Below, piece after piece: positions 51,705 to 59,350 of a stretch of DNA of 64,000 nucleotides. The DNA comes from Haloplanus salinarum (GTDB lineage: Archaea > Halobacteriota > Halobacteria > Halobacteriales > Haloferacaceae), in NCBI RefSeq assembly GCF_024498175.1, contig NZ_CP101823.1, positions 1,426,001 through 1,490,000 of the forward strand, read 5' to 3'. How positions within the stretch are numbered: position 1 is the stretch's first letter; the number at the start of each line of letters is the position of its first letter. The position numbers and the translations under genes are program-made. Under the pieces are notes generated by a model. That model saw only the letters and a program-made list of their open reading frames with translations. It did not search any database and was not told the DNA's origin.

Positions 51705-53203
51705 AGGCGGAGGAATCCCACGGCACCGCGCCGCTGGATTGGGATATTACGGTTTGCAGTCTACCACTTGTTCCTGCGGTTGGAATCCGCTGGACAAGTC
51801 ATGAAGGTAGACTCCGGGCTGTGCCAACCAGCCGGTACTCCTATCCCCACCCAACACGGGTGCGGACTCGGAGTTACTTTGATTGATGTCGAGACGGATG
51901 TTCTCCGCCCCGTTCACGTCGGCGTTGAACGCCGCATCACACTCTTCACACACGTACAGGCCGCGTTCGATACGCTGGCTATCGTCTTCTCTACCGCAGA
52001 CGCAACACGTCTTGCTCGTGTCGCGCTCTGAGACCTCTACGACTTCGATTCCCTCGACTTTCGTCTTGTATTCGAGGATGTTCGAGAACCGGTCGAACGC
52101 CCACCCGTGTAGGTCGAGGTTGCCGTGCCGACCCCAGTTCTTCGACTCGCCGTTCTCATCCTCACGAACACCAGCGAGTTTCCCAACGTTGATGCGGCCA
52201 ACTTCCTGCTCGACACACCGTTCTACGATGTGCTTCGCTAAGGAGTGGAAGAAGTGGCTTCGGCGCTCCGACCACTTCGCGTGGAGACGAGTGGCTCGTT
52301 CGCCCCCCGAATCGTCGCACTTGGCGATTTCCTTTGGGAAGTAGTACCCGTCCTGTTTCAGGCGATTGCCGGGGTACAGGTCGGCTTCCTCCGTACTGTA
52401 CGCGACCGCCGCGAAGTTACAGATGCCGAGGTCAATACCCGCTGTTTCGTTGCCGGGTGCGTTGGGCGTCTCGATTTCGTCTTTGCAGACGAAATGCAGT
52501 TCCCAGCGTCCTTTCGCCTTGTCGTAGACGGCACGGACTTGTTGTAGGTTTTCGACGGTGACACCGGGGCGTGTCTCGTATTCGACAAGGATGTATTCCC
52601 ACGCCTTGGGGTGTTCCTTGTGATTCGCGCCTTTGGACAGACGAACACGATTGTTTTTCGAGTCGTGTTTGATGCCGTTTTGCTTCCACGTCACCGTTGA
52701 CCGAGGGTGTTCTTCGTGGACGCGATGGCCTTCTGAGTCGTAGTAGGTTTTCTTCCGGTAGCCGGGCGGATTCGCTCGACTGTCGGACTTCCTCTTGCCA
52801 TACCACGAGTTGAAGGCTTCAGCGAGTTCCTCCAGAACGCGCTGACTGGACTGCGAGTGCAATCCCTTGTATTTTGAGTGACCTTTCAACTCGTTTTTGA
52901 GGTCGCCGTGGTCGGGGATTTCGCCCGTTTTCTCCCACACTTTGCGGGAGTGGTAGTTTGCAACGTTCCAGAGTTTGCTGGCCGACCACCCGTGCCGGTC
53001 GAGCGGTTCCTCTACCTGGCCGTGGTTGAGGATTTTCGCTCGGTAGGTGCGGTGGACTTCTAGCATTCTGAACGTCTGTATAACCACTTATACTCGATTC
53101 TCTTGTAAAGGTTCGGTTTGAGAATGGTTGAATATCCGGCCCTGTCATCGACGGTGGGTCGTGGAGGAGTTGTCGGATTCATCCCGCGCCTAAAGGCGCG
53201 GGT
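51687..53203 (-). mobile_element. Second tnpB-only IS200/IS605-type element
   Basis: Bounded by the hairpins CCTCCGCC-TGAA-GGCGGAGG (51694-51713) and CCCGCGCC-TAAA-GGCGCGGG (53183-53202). The guide-proximal right end faces left on the minus strand into the kinase gene. No Y1 transposase gene. The element is distinct from the one at 2699-4268, both in TnpB sequence and in hairpins. Its outer flank at 53203 is not kinase sequence, which implies a later deletion or rearrangement. Confidence 0.8.
51747..53066 (-). CDS. tnpB: TnpB RNA-guided nuclease-like protein
   Basis: A protein of 439 residues. RuvC-I is TAGIDLGICNFAAVAY, the RuvC-II region reads GRINVGKLAGVRED without Glu at the usual EDL site, the zinc ribbon is CCVCGRED...CEECD, and RuvC-III is AFNADVNGAENI with Asp. 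ATG 53066 (MLEVHRTYRAKI) gives the normal N-terminus; an upstream in-frame start at 53087 adds seven residues. Both hairpin ends of the element flank it. Confidence 0.88.
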   Translation of the reverse strand: MLEVHRTYRAKILNHGQVEEPLDRHGWSASKLWNVANYHSRKVWEKTGEIPDHGDLKNELKGHSKYKGLHSQSSQRVLEELAEAFNSWYGKRKSDSRANPPGYRKKTYYDSEGHRVHEEHPRSTVTWKQNGIKHDSKNNRVRLSKGANHKEHPKAWEYILVEYETRPGVTVENLQQVRAVYDKAKGRWELHFVCKDEIETPNAPGNETAGIDLGICNFAAVAYSTEEADLYPGNRLKQDGYYFPKEIAKCDDSGGERATRLHAKWSERRSHFFHSLAKHIVERCVEQEVGRINVGKLAGVREDENGESKNWGRHGNLDLHGWAFDRFSNILEYKTKVEGIEVVEVSERDTSKTCCVCGREDDSQRIERGLYVCEECDAAFNADVNGAENIRLDINQSNSESAPVLGGDRSTGWLAQPGVYLHDLSSGFQPQEQVVDCKP

Positions 53204-53238
53204 ATTCTCTTCGAATTTCTATAATACGTCCGAAAGAC

Positions 53239-53270
53239 GCTGTAGGGTCTCCTCAGTCAGGAGATACAGC
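53239..53270. terminator. Hairpin near IS end
   Basis: GCTGTA..TCTCCT-CAGTC-AGGAGATACAGC forms a stem with a small bulge. It lies between the second tnpB element and the nrdB remnant. Orientation and role are uncertain. Confidence 0.3.
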
Positions 53271-53324
53271 TATGCTTCGAGGATAGCTAGGGGACCACGT
53301 TGCTATGTGGAACACGGTCGAATG

Positions 53325-53692
53325 CTACCAGTCGAGGCTACCCCCGATCTGGTATTCGGTCACCTGCGTCTCGAAGGGATTCTCGTCCTTGTTCAGGTTG
53401 ACTTACTCGGATATCCACGGGAACGGACTGTCAGTCCCGTACTGTTCCGGTAAGTCGAGTCGTCCAAGGCGCCGGTCGGCGATGTGTTCGACGTACTCGG
53501 CGAACTGCTCGGTACCCATGTCAAGTATTTCGTCAGGACACGCCTCGTAGGTGTAATTTTCTCTAAATCGACCGCTTCGGTGATCAGGTCGACTACCTCG
53601 TCGCCGAACTCGTCGATCCACACCCTGGGATTCTCCGACCAAATCTGTTTGATGAAATCCACGCCGAAGCCGTCAAGGACCAAAGCACGCAT
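53325..53692 (-). pseudogene. nrdB: Ribonucleotide reductase beta subunit remnant
   Basis: The start MRALVLDGFGVDFIKQIW at 53692 runs in frame to about 53557, where one base is missing in GAGAAAATTACACC. The next frame continues YTYEACPDEILDMGTEQFAEYVEHIADRRL...PFPWISE, hits a TAA, then goes on in the same frame as NPFETQVTEYQIGGSLDW to a stop at 53325. This matches the C-terminal third of a class I beta subunit of the FETRVTEYQ type. The intact nrdB at 55452 has a different C-terminus, so this is a relic of another enzyme. Confidence 0.8.
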
Positions 53693-53754
53693 ACGCCGAG
53701 GGGTAGAGTGGCGTGGTTTACATGGACCACTCTATCATACCGGCCGATGGGAGA

Positions 53755-55449
53755 TCAACTCTCACAGGCCTTGCATTCGAGGATGTCTCGGCTGAACTTC
53801 TGTGCAGCGTTCACGCTATGTTGGTAGTAGAGACTCTTCACCCCTTTCTTCCAAGCCTCGATGTAGAGTTGGTTGATCTCCTTGACGCTCACTTCGCTCG
53901 GATCGATCGAGACGTTCAGGCTCTGTGCCTGATCGATGTGTTTCTGCCGCTGGGCTGCCTGGTTGACGATCGCCATCTGTGGGATCTCGGCGAAGGTCTT
54001 GAACACCTCCTTCTCCTCGTCGGTCAGGCAGTCGAGGTGTTGCACGCTCCCGTCGTTCTGTGCGATGCTGTCCCAGACCTCGCGCTCGTCTCTGCCTCGC
54101 TCTTTCAGTATCGCCTCAAGGAACCGGTTCTTCTGCGTCGACTTCAGCTTCGCACCGTCGCGGACGAAGTAGTTCGATTTCAGCGGTTCGATGCTCGGAC
54201 TGACCTGCCCCAGGATGACACTGCTGGATTTCGTCGGGGCCACGCTCATCGTCGTTGCGTTCCGGCGACCGTAACCCTCGAGCACCTCCGGCTCGCCGAA
54301 CTCGTCGGCGAGCCGACGACTCTCCTCGTAACTTCGCTCCTTGATGGTGCGGAAGATTGCCTCGTTTTTCTCCATCGCCTCCATGCTGTCGAACGGAATC
54401 ATCTCGCTCTGTAGGTAGCTGTGCCAGCCGAGGACGCCGATGCCGATCGCCCTGTGCCGTTTCGCAAACCGTACTGGGCGTTCCATGAACTGCGTCCCCC
54501 CCGCCTCTTGAATAAACTCCTCCATGACGGCATCAAGGAACCGCGTCAGTGTCTCTACTGCGTCGGTATCCTTCCACTCGTCGTAGTGGAGCGCATTCAT
54601 CGATGAGAGACAACAGACGAAACTCTCATGTGGCGTGGCTGGCAGTGCAATCTCGGTACACAGGTTGGAGGCATTGATTTCGTAGCCCTTGTCCTTGTAG
54701 ACCTGTGGCTTACCTTCGTTCATGTTGTCCCGGAAAATGATGTACGGGACACCGATGTTGATCCGGGCCTCAATGATTTCTGCCCACGTCTCTCGCTTCT
54801 CCTCGTCGCCGTCGACCATCGCCCGGAACCAGTCGTCACCGATGATGACGCCGTAGTAGATGTCCTGTACGGGGTCGCCCTCGGTCTTGATGTTGAGCCA
54901 CTCGTCCAGGTCGTCGTGTTCAACGTCTATGTACCCCGCGAACTGGCCGCGCCGCGTCTCGCCCTGGCTGACGACGTTGATGATCGTGTCGAACAGCTCG
55001 GTGAAGCTGTAGCTTCCGTTGCTCTTGCCGTTGTTCGTGATCGGGCTGCCTCGGGGCCTGATCTCGCCGAAGTACCCGCTGGTCCCGCCGCCCAGTTTGG
55101 TCATCTCGCCCACTTCGGCCTGCGTGTAGAGGATGCTCTCCATGTTGTCCTCTATGTAGCTACCGAAGCAGCTGATGGGCAGGCCTCGGTCCAGACCGAA
55201 GTTCGACCACACCGGACTCGCGAGGCTGTAGAAGCCCCGACTCATGTAGTCGTAGAACTTGTCCGCGAAGCCGTCGTCGTCTAAGAGTTCTTCAGCCCGC
55301 TCTGCGATCTCCCTGACCCTTTCCTCGGCTGTGACGCCCTCAAGCAGATACCCCTCGCTGAGGAATGCCCTACTGTCCTCGTTCAGCCAGTAGAACGGTT
55401 CCTTGTGCTGCTGTTGTACCTCGTCGAGTGCTGGTTCTGTTTGTGCCAT
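53755..55449 (-). CDS. nrdA: Class I ribonucleotide reductase alpha subunit
   Basis: A protein of 564 residues. Cys94 (LPISCFGSY) is the first redox cysteine, ASNLCTEI holds the thiyl Cys and catalytic Glu, the radical-transfer tyrosines are in SLYYQHS, and the C-terminal CKAC passes electrons. The N-terminal ATP-cone typical of NrdA is absent, so the protein is short and allosteric activity control by ATP/dATP is probably missing. ATG 55449 lies 2 bases after the nrdB stop. Confidence 0.93.
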   Translation of the reverse strand: MAQTEPALDEVQQQHKEPFYWLNEDSRAFLSEGYLLEGVTAEERVREIAERAEELLDDDGFADKFYDYMSRGFYSLASPVWSNFGLDRGLPISCFGSYIEDNMESILYTQAEVGEMTKLGGGTSGYFGEIRPRGSPITNNGKSNGSYSFTELFDTIINVVSQGETRRGQFAGYIDVEHDDLDEWLNIKTEGDPVQDIYYGVIIGDDWFRAMVDGDEEKRETWAEIIEARINIGVPYIIFRDNMNEGKPQVYKDKGYEINASNLCTEIALPATPHESFVCCLSSMNALHYDEWKDTDAVETLTRFLDAVMEEFIQEAGGTQFMERPVRFAKRHRAIGIGVLGWHSYLQSEMIPFDSMEAMEKNEAIFRTIKERSYEESRRLADEFGEPEVLEGYGRRNATTMSVAPTKSSSVILGQVSPSIEPLKSNYFVRDGAKLKSTQKNRFLEAILKERGRDEREVWDSIAQNDGSVQHLDCLTDEEKEVFKTFAEIPQMAIVNQAAQRQKHIDQAQSLNVSIDPSEVSVKEINQLYIEAWKKGVKSLYYQHSVNAAQKFSRDILECKACES

Positions 55450-55451
55450 CG

Positions 55452-56462
55452 TTAGAACATTTCCTCCGCGGTGACGCTCTGTGCGTGCTTGTTGTACGTG
55501 GTCGACCGCTTGCTGAAGAAGTCGTTGTCCTTCGTCATCATGATGTCCTCGTCGAACCACCGTGTCTCCTCGAGCAGGTCATCGTCCGGGTCGAATATCG
55601 GCTCGACACCGACGTTCTCGAGGCTCTGGTTGAACCGGTCCCGCAGGAACGCGTCGACGTGCGCCCGGGGAAGGAACTCCAATTCGCCCTCACCGAAGAT
55701 CCAGTCCAGTATCTTCATCTCTGCCTCAAACGCCTGCTGACAGGCCGCTTGGACCTCTTCTTCGAAGTCCTCGTCGAAGAGGTCCGGATTCTCCTCGCGA
55801 ATCGTCTCCACGAGTTCGACACCGAACAGTCCGTGAATCTGCTCCTCCTTGCTGGTCGCTTCGACGGCGTTCGCGATCCCCTTGAATTTCTTTTCGTGTT
55901 TGTCGAAGCTCGTCATGATGAGGAACTGCGAGAACAGCGAGACGTGCTCAACGAACGTGGAGAACAGCAGGAGACTCATCACGTACTCCTGTTTATCGTC
56001 GCTCTCGCTCTTCTCGAGGTACTCGTCGAGGTAGTCGATCCGCTCCTCGATTGCGGGTACGTCGGTCACCTCCTCGAAGTCCTCCGTGATCCCCAAGATG
56101 TCGAGGAGGTGGCTGTACGCATCCATGTGTCTGACCTCGCTCTCGGCGAAGGTCATGCCGACGTTCCCGATCTCCGCTTTGGGCATCTCGTCGTAGATTT
56201 CTGCCCAGAAGGTTTTGACCTGGACCTCGATTTGCGCGATAGCCAGCATCGTCCGTTTGATGACGGTCTTCTCGGCCGGAGTCGTGTTAATCTTGAAGTC
56301 TTGAACGTCTCCTGAGAAGTTGAACTCCGTGTGAACCCAGTAGCTGTTCCGTATTGCGTCTTTGTACTCGAGGAAATCGGTGTACTCATACGGCTTAAGC
56401 TGTGTTCGTTCCGAGAAGATGTCGGTCTCTGGATCTCCGCCTATGGTTTTGTTTTCATTCAT
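55452..56462 (-). CDS. nrdB: Class I ribonucleotide reductase beta subunit
   Basis: A protein of 336 residues. The di-metal motif is AESEVRHMDAYSHLL, with Glu, His and, four residues after His, the radical Tyr; the second motif is ATSKEEQIHGLF with Glu and His. All key residues are present, so it should generate the tyrosyl radical. ATG 56462 overlaps the stop of a small upstream ORF (ATGA); a GTG two codons earlier is in frame. The C-terminus ends SVTAEEMF. Confidence 0.93.
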   Translation of the reverse strand: MNENKTIGGDPETDIFSERTQLKPYEYTDFLEYKDAIRNSYWVHTEFNFSGDVQDFKINTTPAEKTVIKRTMLAIAQIEVQVKTFWAEIYDEMPKAEIGNVGMTFAESEVRHMDAYSHLLDILGITEDFEEVTDVPAIEERIDYLDEYLEKSESDDKQEYVMSLLLFSTFVEHVSLFSQFLIMTSFDKHEKKFKGIANAVEATSKEEQIHGLFGVELVETIREENPDLFDEDFEEEVQAACQQAFEAEMKILDWIFGEGELEFLPRAHVDAFLRDRFNQSLENVGVEPIFDPDDDLLEETRWFDEDIMMTKDNDFFSKRSTTYNKHAQSVTAEEMF

Positions 56463-56599
56463 TGGCACGTACTCCGGAGGAATCGTCCTCTGTTGGTTGG
56501 TTTCTGTTTCCGTCGTTCTCTGTACGTCTGGACGTGGGTCATGCTTGCCTGGTCAAGGATTGACCGAACATTCGTTTGATCTGCGTATGTTTGTGTCAT
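56459..56599 (-). CDS. 46-residue ORF inside the nrdR-nrdB operon
   Basis: ATG 56599 overlaps the nrdR TGA as ATGA, and its TGA overlaps the nrdB ATG as ATGA. The product starts MTQTYADQTNVRSILDQ and ends GRFLRSTCQ, with a basic C-terminal half. No family is recognised. The double 4-base overlap suggests translation, either as a real small protein or as a coupling ORF that feeds ribosomes into nrdB. Confidence 0.55.
   Translation of the reverse strand: MTQTYADQTNVRSILDQASMTHVQTYRERRKQKPTNRGRFLRSTCQ
56551..56565. promoter_or_regulatory. Dyad GGTCAA-GGA-TTGACC in the nrd operon
   Basis: A perfect 6-bp inverted repeat with a 3-base centre, inside the 46-residue ORF and 89-103 bases upstream of nrdB. 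It could be an operator for an internal promoter. It does not resemble the bacterial NrdR box I know (ACACWATATATWGTGT). Confidence 0.35.
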
Positions 56600-57084
56600 A
56601 GTGAGCTGTTCGAGGCTTCGAAGTCATCGAGTTCTGCATCCAAGACTGCGTCAAGTTCTCTCAGGAATTCCTGCGGCTCAGAGAATGCTTTGTAAACGGA
56701 GACAAATCGAATGTAAGCTACCTTATCGAGCGTGCGGAGGTTCGCAGAGACGAGTTCGCCGATGAGATTCGAAGAGACGATACGCGCCTCCCGACCTTGC
56801 AGTTCGCTCTCGATATCGTCGACGAGAGCAGTCACTGTTGTCTCGGTCACATCTCGCTTCTCAACGGCTCGCTCGATCCCGGCGCGGAGTTTCTGTCGGT
56901 CGAACGATTCGATGGTTCCGTCGCGTTTTTTCACCTGGAGTGCCTCCCACTCCGGACGTTCGTAGGTCGTAAAGCGGAACGAACAGCGTTGACACTCGCG
57001 GCGCCGTCGGACGGAGGTTCCGTCGGCACTGGTCCCTGTATCGATGACGCGTGTTCGCTCGTTCCCGCAGTCCGGGCAGTTCAT
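56596..57084 (-). CDS. nrdR: NrdR transcriptional repressor
   Basis: A protein of 162 residues. The N-terminal zinc ribbon (MNCPDCGNERTRV...RRECQRCSFRFTTYE) is followed by an ATP-cone (about 45-135, VKKRDGTIESFDRQKLRAGIERAVEK). NrdR senses ATP/dATP and represses ribonucleotide reductase genes; here it heads the operon, so feedback is likely. This could compensate for the missing ATP-cone in NrdA. An ATG three codons upstream is also in frame. Confidence 0.93.
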   Translation of the reverse strand: MNCPDCGNERTRVIDTGTSADGTSVRRRRECQRCSFRFTTYERPEWEALQVKKRDGTIESFDRQKLRAGIERAVEKRDVTETTVTALVDDIESELQGREARIVSSNLIGELVSANLRTLDKVAYIRFVSVYKAFSEPQEFLRELDAVLDAELDDFEASNSSL

Positions 57085-57241
57085 AGTTGTCACTACTTAA
57101 TCCTCCAGGGTCTTAACCCCAGATATGGGGCCTCTCGATTTCGACCGCAATATTTGGTGGTGAGGACTGTCACATAAAGCTTGCCCAATTGAATTGATGT
57201 AGTCCAACTAAAATTGATTAGTGGGCGTGGATAATTGGGAT

Positions 57242-57274
57242 CATATGCATTGAGAACACCAGTCTCAACTACTG
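57242..57274. repeat. Hairpin repeat copy C at an IS junction
   Basis: CATATGCATTGAGA (57242-57255), loop ACACCAG, then TCTCAACTACT. Directly after it begins the inverted 3' part of the transposase gene at 57275. Compare copies A and B. Confidence 0.65.
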
Positions 57275-57520
57275 GAGTACGGATACAGATGGGAGATTGA
57301 GAGCGGGTACAAGTCGATCAAGCGGTTCATGGCCGCCACAACGTCGAAGCACTTCGGCCTACGGTTCTTCTACTTCGCGTTCGCGTGCCTCTTGTACTCG
57401 ATTTAGCGGGCTGTGGACCTGCTGATACAGGTGCAGTTGACCGGTGAATGCGAGCATTCGCCCATTGTGACAGCCGATAATACGCTGACGCTGCTGAAGA
57501 AGGAGACAGGAATCGGATAG
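57275..57520 (+). pseudogene. Transposase 3' fragment in inverted orientation
   Basis: The frame EYGYRWEIESGYKSIKRFMAATTSKHFGLRFFYFAFACLLYSI, then a TAG at 57404-57406 in place of a Trp codon, then RAVDLLIQ to the end KKETGIG at 57518. This is the C-terminal part of the transposase whose N-terminal part reads on the opposite strand from 59153. The break in both falls at GAGTACGG, so the segment to the IS end at 57710 is flipped. Confidence 0.8.
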
Positions 57521-57704
57521 TACCGTAATTCTCTCCCCGTGATAGCCCGGCACCTGAGTAGCGACACTATCCGGAGTCTCGGAAATCTCCTGTATTGGTT
57601 GTCTGGGGAATAGGAATGGCCGTTCAGAAAGCGATCTGACGCAGATTCGCCTCTACGATTCGACCGAAACCACGCATTAGAGGCCCGCTATACCCGCTGT
57701 AGTC

Positions 57705-59153
57705 TCAACTCCCCCCGTACTCAGTAAGGAGGCCGCTATTTCGATTCGTCATGAACACCGAATACTGCTGATGATCGGTGCGCTCGGAGTTCTCTTTACG
57801 TCGGTAGATCAGTGTCGTCGAGTGCCACTCGTTGTCGCCGAGATGCAGTTTCCGGTCAGTCTCGTAGCGGTCCTTCCCCCGCTTGAGAAGTCGTTTCGCC
57901 TGCGCTTTTTCGCTGGTCTGCATCCGTTTGGGCACCACGTAGGACAGACCGCGCTGGCTGATCATCTCCAGGATATGCTGGCTGTCGAACTCCCGGTCGA
58001 TCAGTACGTTATCGACGTGAACGGCTGCCTCTGCCGAATCCAAGGGGTCCTCGACGATCTCCTTGCGGGTGTCCCCTTTGCGTACTGGCCGTGCGTCTAG
58101 CACGATTGGAACAGCATTCCCAACCAGTTGGACGGTCGCCCACTGGTAGGCGTATTCATCGGTTTTCTCCTTTGTCCCAATAATCTCGTCTTCGTGGCCG
58201 GCTCGATCGCCCGTGAAGGGGCTAGATTCAGTGATGTCGATCGCGACAATGCCGGCTCGGAAGAACTGTTCTGTCTCTGCTACCCGGTCCAGCAGTCGAC
58301 TCACCGCCTGTCGATACATCTCGCGTATCTGCTTGACCGAGAGATCACGGACGTGATCACGGTGTGCGTGGCCAAGTGGTGTCCGCTCCCTATTGGACTC
58401 ATGAATGAAACTCCGAGCGCCTTCGTTGACAGCCAAGTTCTCTCGAAGCCCGAGATAGGTCTGGAGGTCCCAGTAGGCGTTCTCGTGGATCTCACAGCCC
58501 TCGCCTCGGTCCAGTGAGAACGCAGGGAACGCAACGTCGCTGACGCGATCAGTGAGGGTCTCGGCCTGCTCTAATACGGTCTGATCATCGGGGTCCGATT
58601 CTTTATTTTCGTCATGGTGTCTGCGGCTCTGTCGGTCTGGTTCGCGCGGGACTGTTACACCTGCGTTCTGTGCTTTGATGAGGATCGTTCGCGCTGCGGT
58701 CTCGACTGTAGCTTGGAGTTCAGCAGTGAAGCGATGGTGCCAACTGCGCCACAGGGTTGACTGATCGGGGACCGACTCCAGGCCAAGTTGATCACAGAGA
58801 TTGGGATGTTTGGTGAGGGATTCGACGAGCGCGGTTTCGTGATTCCAGCCATGGCATTCTTTCAGGAGGAACAGGCGAAACAGCGTCTCCATCTCGTAGC
58901 TCGTTGAGCCTGTGTATCGGTCGTGGGCATCGAACTGGACGTATGCCAGCGGCACTGCGTGGACGAATGGTTCGACGGCCTCGTGATCGTCATGCTGGAA
59001 CCATGGTTCCGCAACGAGGCGAACGTCCGATTCCAGCGCTGGGAGGGATGAGCGATCGAACAGCGGGCTCGACTCGTAGGTGGGCCAGTCGGCGGAGGAT
59101 CGCTGGGCGATCTGCCGGAAGACAGTGCGGCGAGACTCACGTGTCAGGGCCAC
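57705..59153 (-). pseudogene. Transposase 5' part, truncated by inversion
   Basis: A frame of 482 codons starting MALTRESRRTVFRQIAQRSSADWP, intact through the first two DDE motifs (VAIDITE, VLIDREFDSQHIL) to LLTEYG, where it enters flipped IS end sequence and stops after GS. The third catalytic Glu (RWEIESGY) is on the inverted fragment at 57275. It is about 75% of the other copy by eye and lacks that copy's frameshift. Confidence 0.8.
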
Positions 59154-59315
59154 GGGAGGAGAGTGGCCACGAGAGGGTCAAGAATTCATCTAACTGCTCG
59201 ATACCGCCCACCCATGAGTCATCAGACGAATCGTGAGATAGTGACAGGAGACCCACGAAGCGCTCAGTACAGAGAGTCCACGTAGTGGCTGTCAGGAAAG
59301 GCCAACATGATTAGA

Positions 59316-59339
59316 AGATTTTTACAAGAGGAAAAATCT
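59316..59339. promoter_or_regulatory. AT-rich dyad upstream of PQQ-propeller gene
   Basis: AGATTTTT-ACAAGAGG-AAAAATCT is a perfect 8-bp inverted repeat ending 12 bases before ATG 59351. It may include the TATA element and act as an operator. The rest of 59161-59350 holds no gene. Confidence 0.4.
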
Positions 59340-59350
59340 GTGTTTTCCTG

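Larger units (their letters stand above)
57275..59160. mobile_element. Second IS copy, internally rearranged
   Basis: The 5' portion of the IS lies on the minus strand (59153 to about 57715), and the 3' portion including the IS end (57275-57710) lies on the plus strand. The IS end GTAGTCTCAACT (57699-57710) directly meets the broken coding sequence at CCCCCCGTACTC. Inversion within one copy, or nesting of two copies with deletion, would both give this. The IS boundary upstream of the transposase is not clear. Confidence 0.65.
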
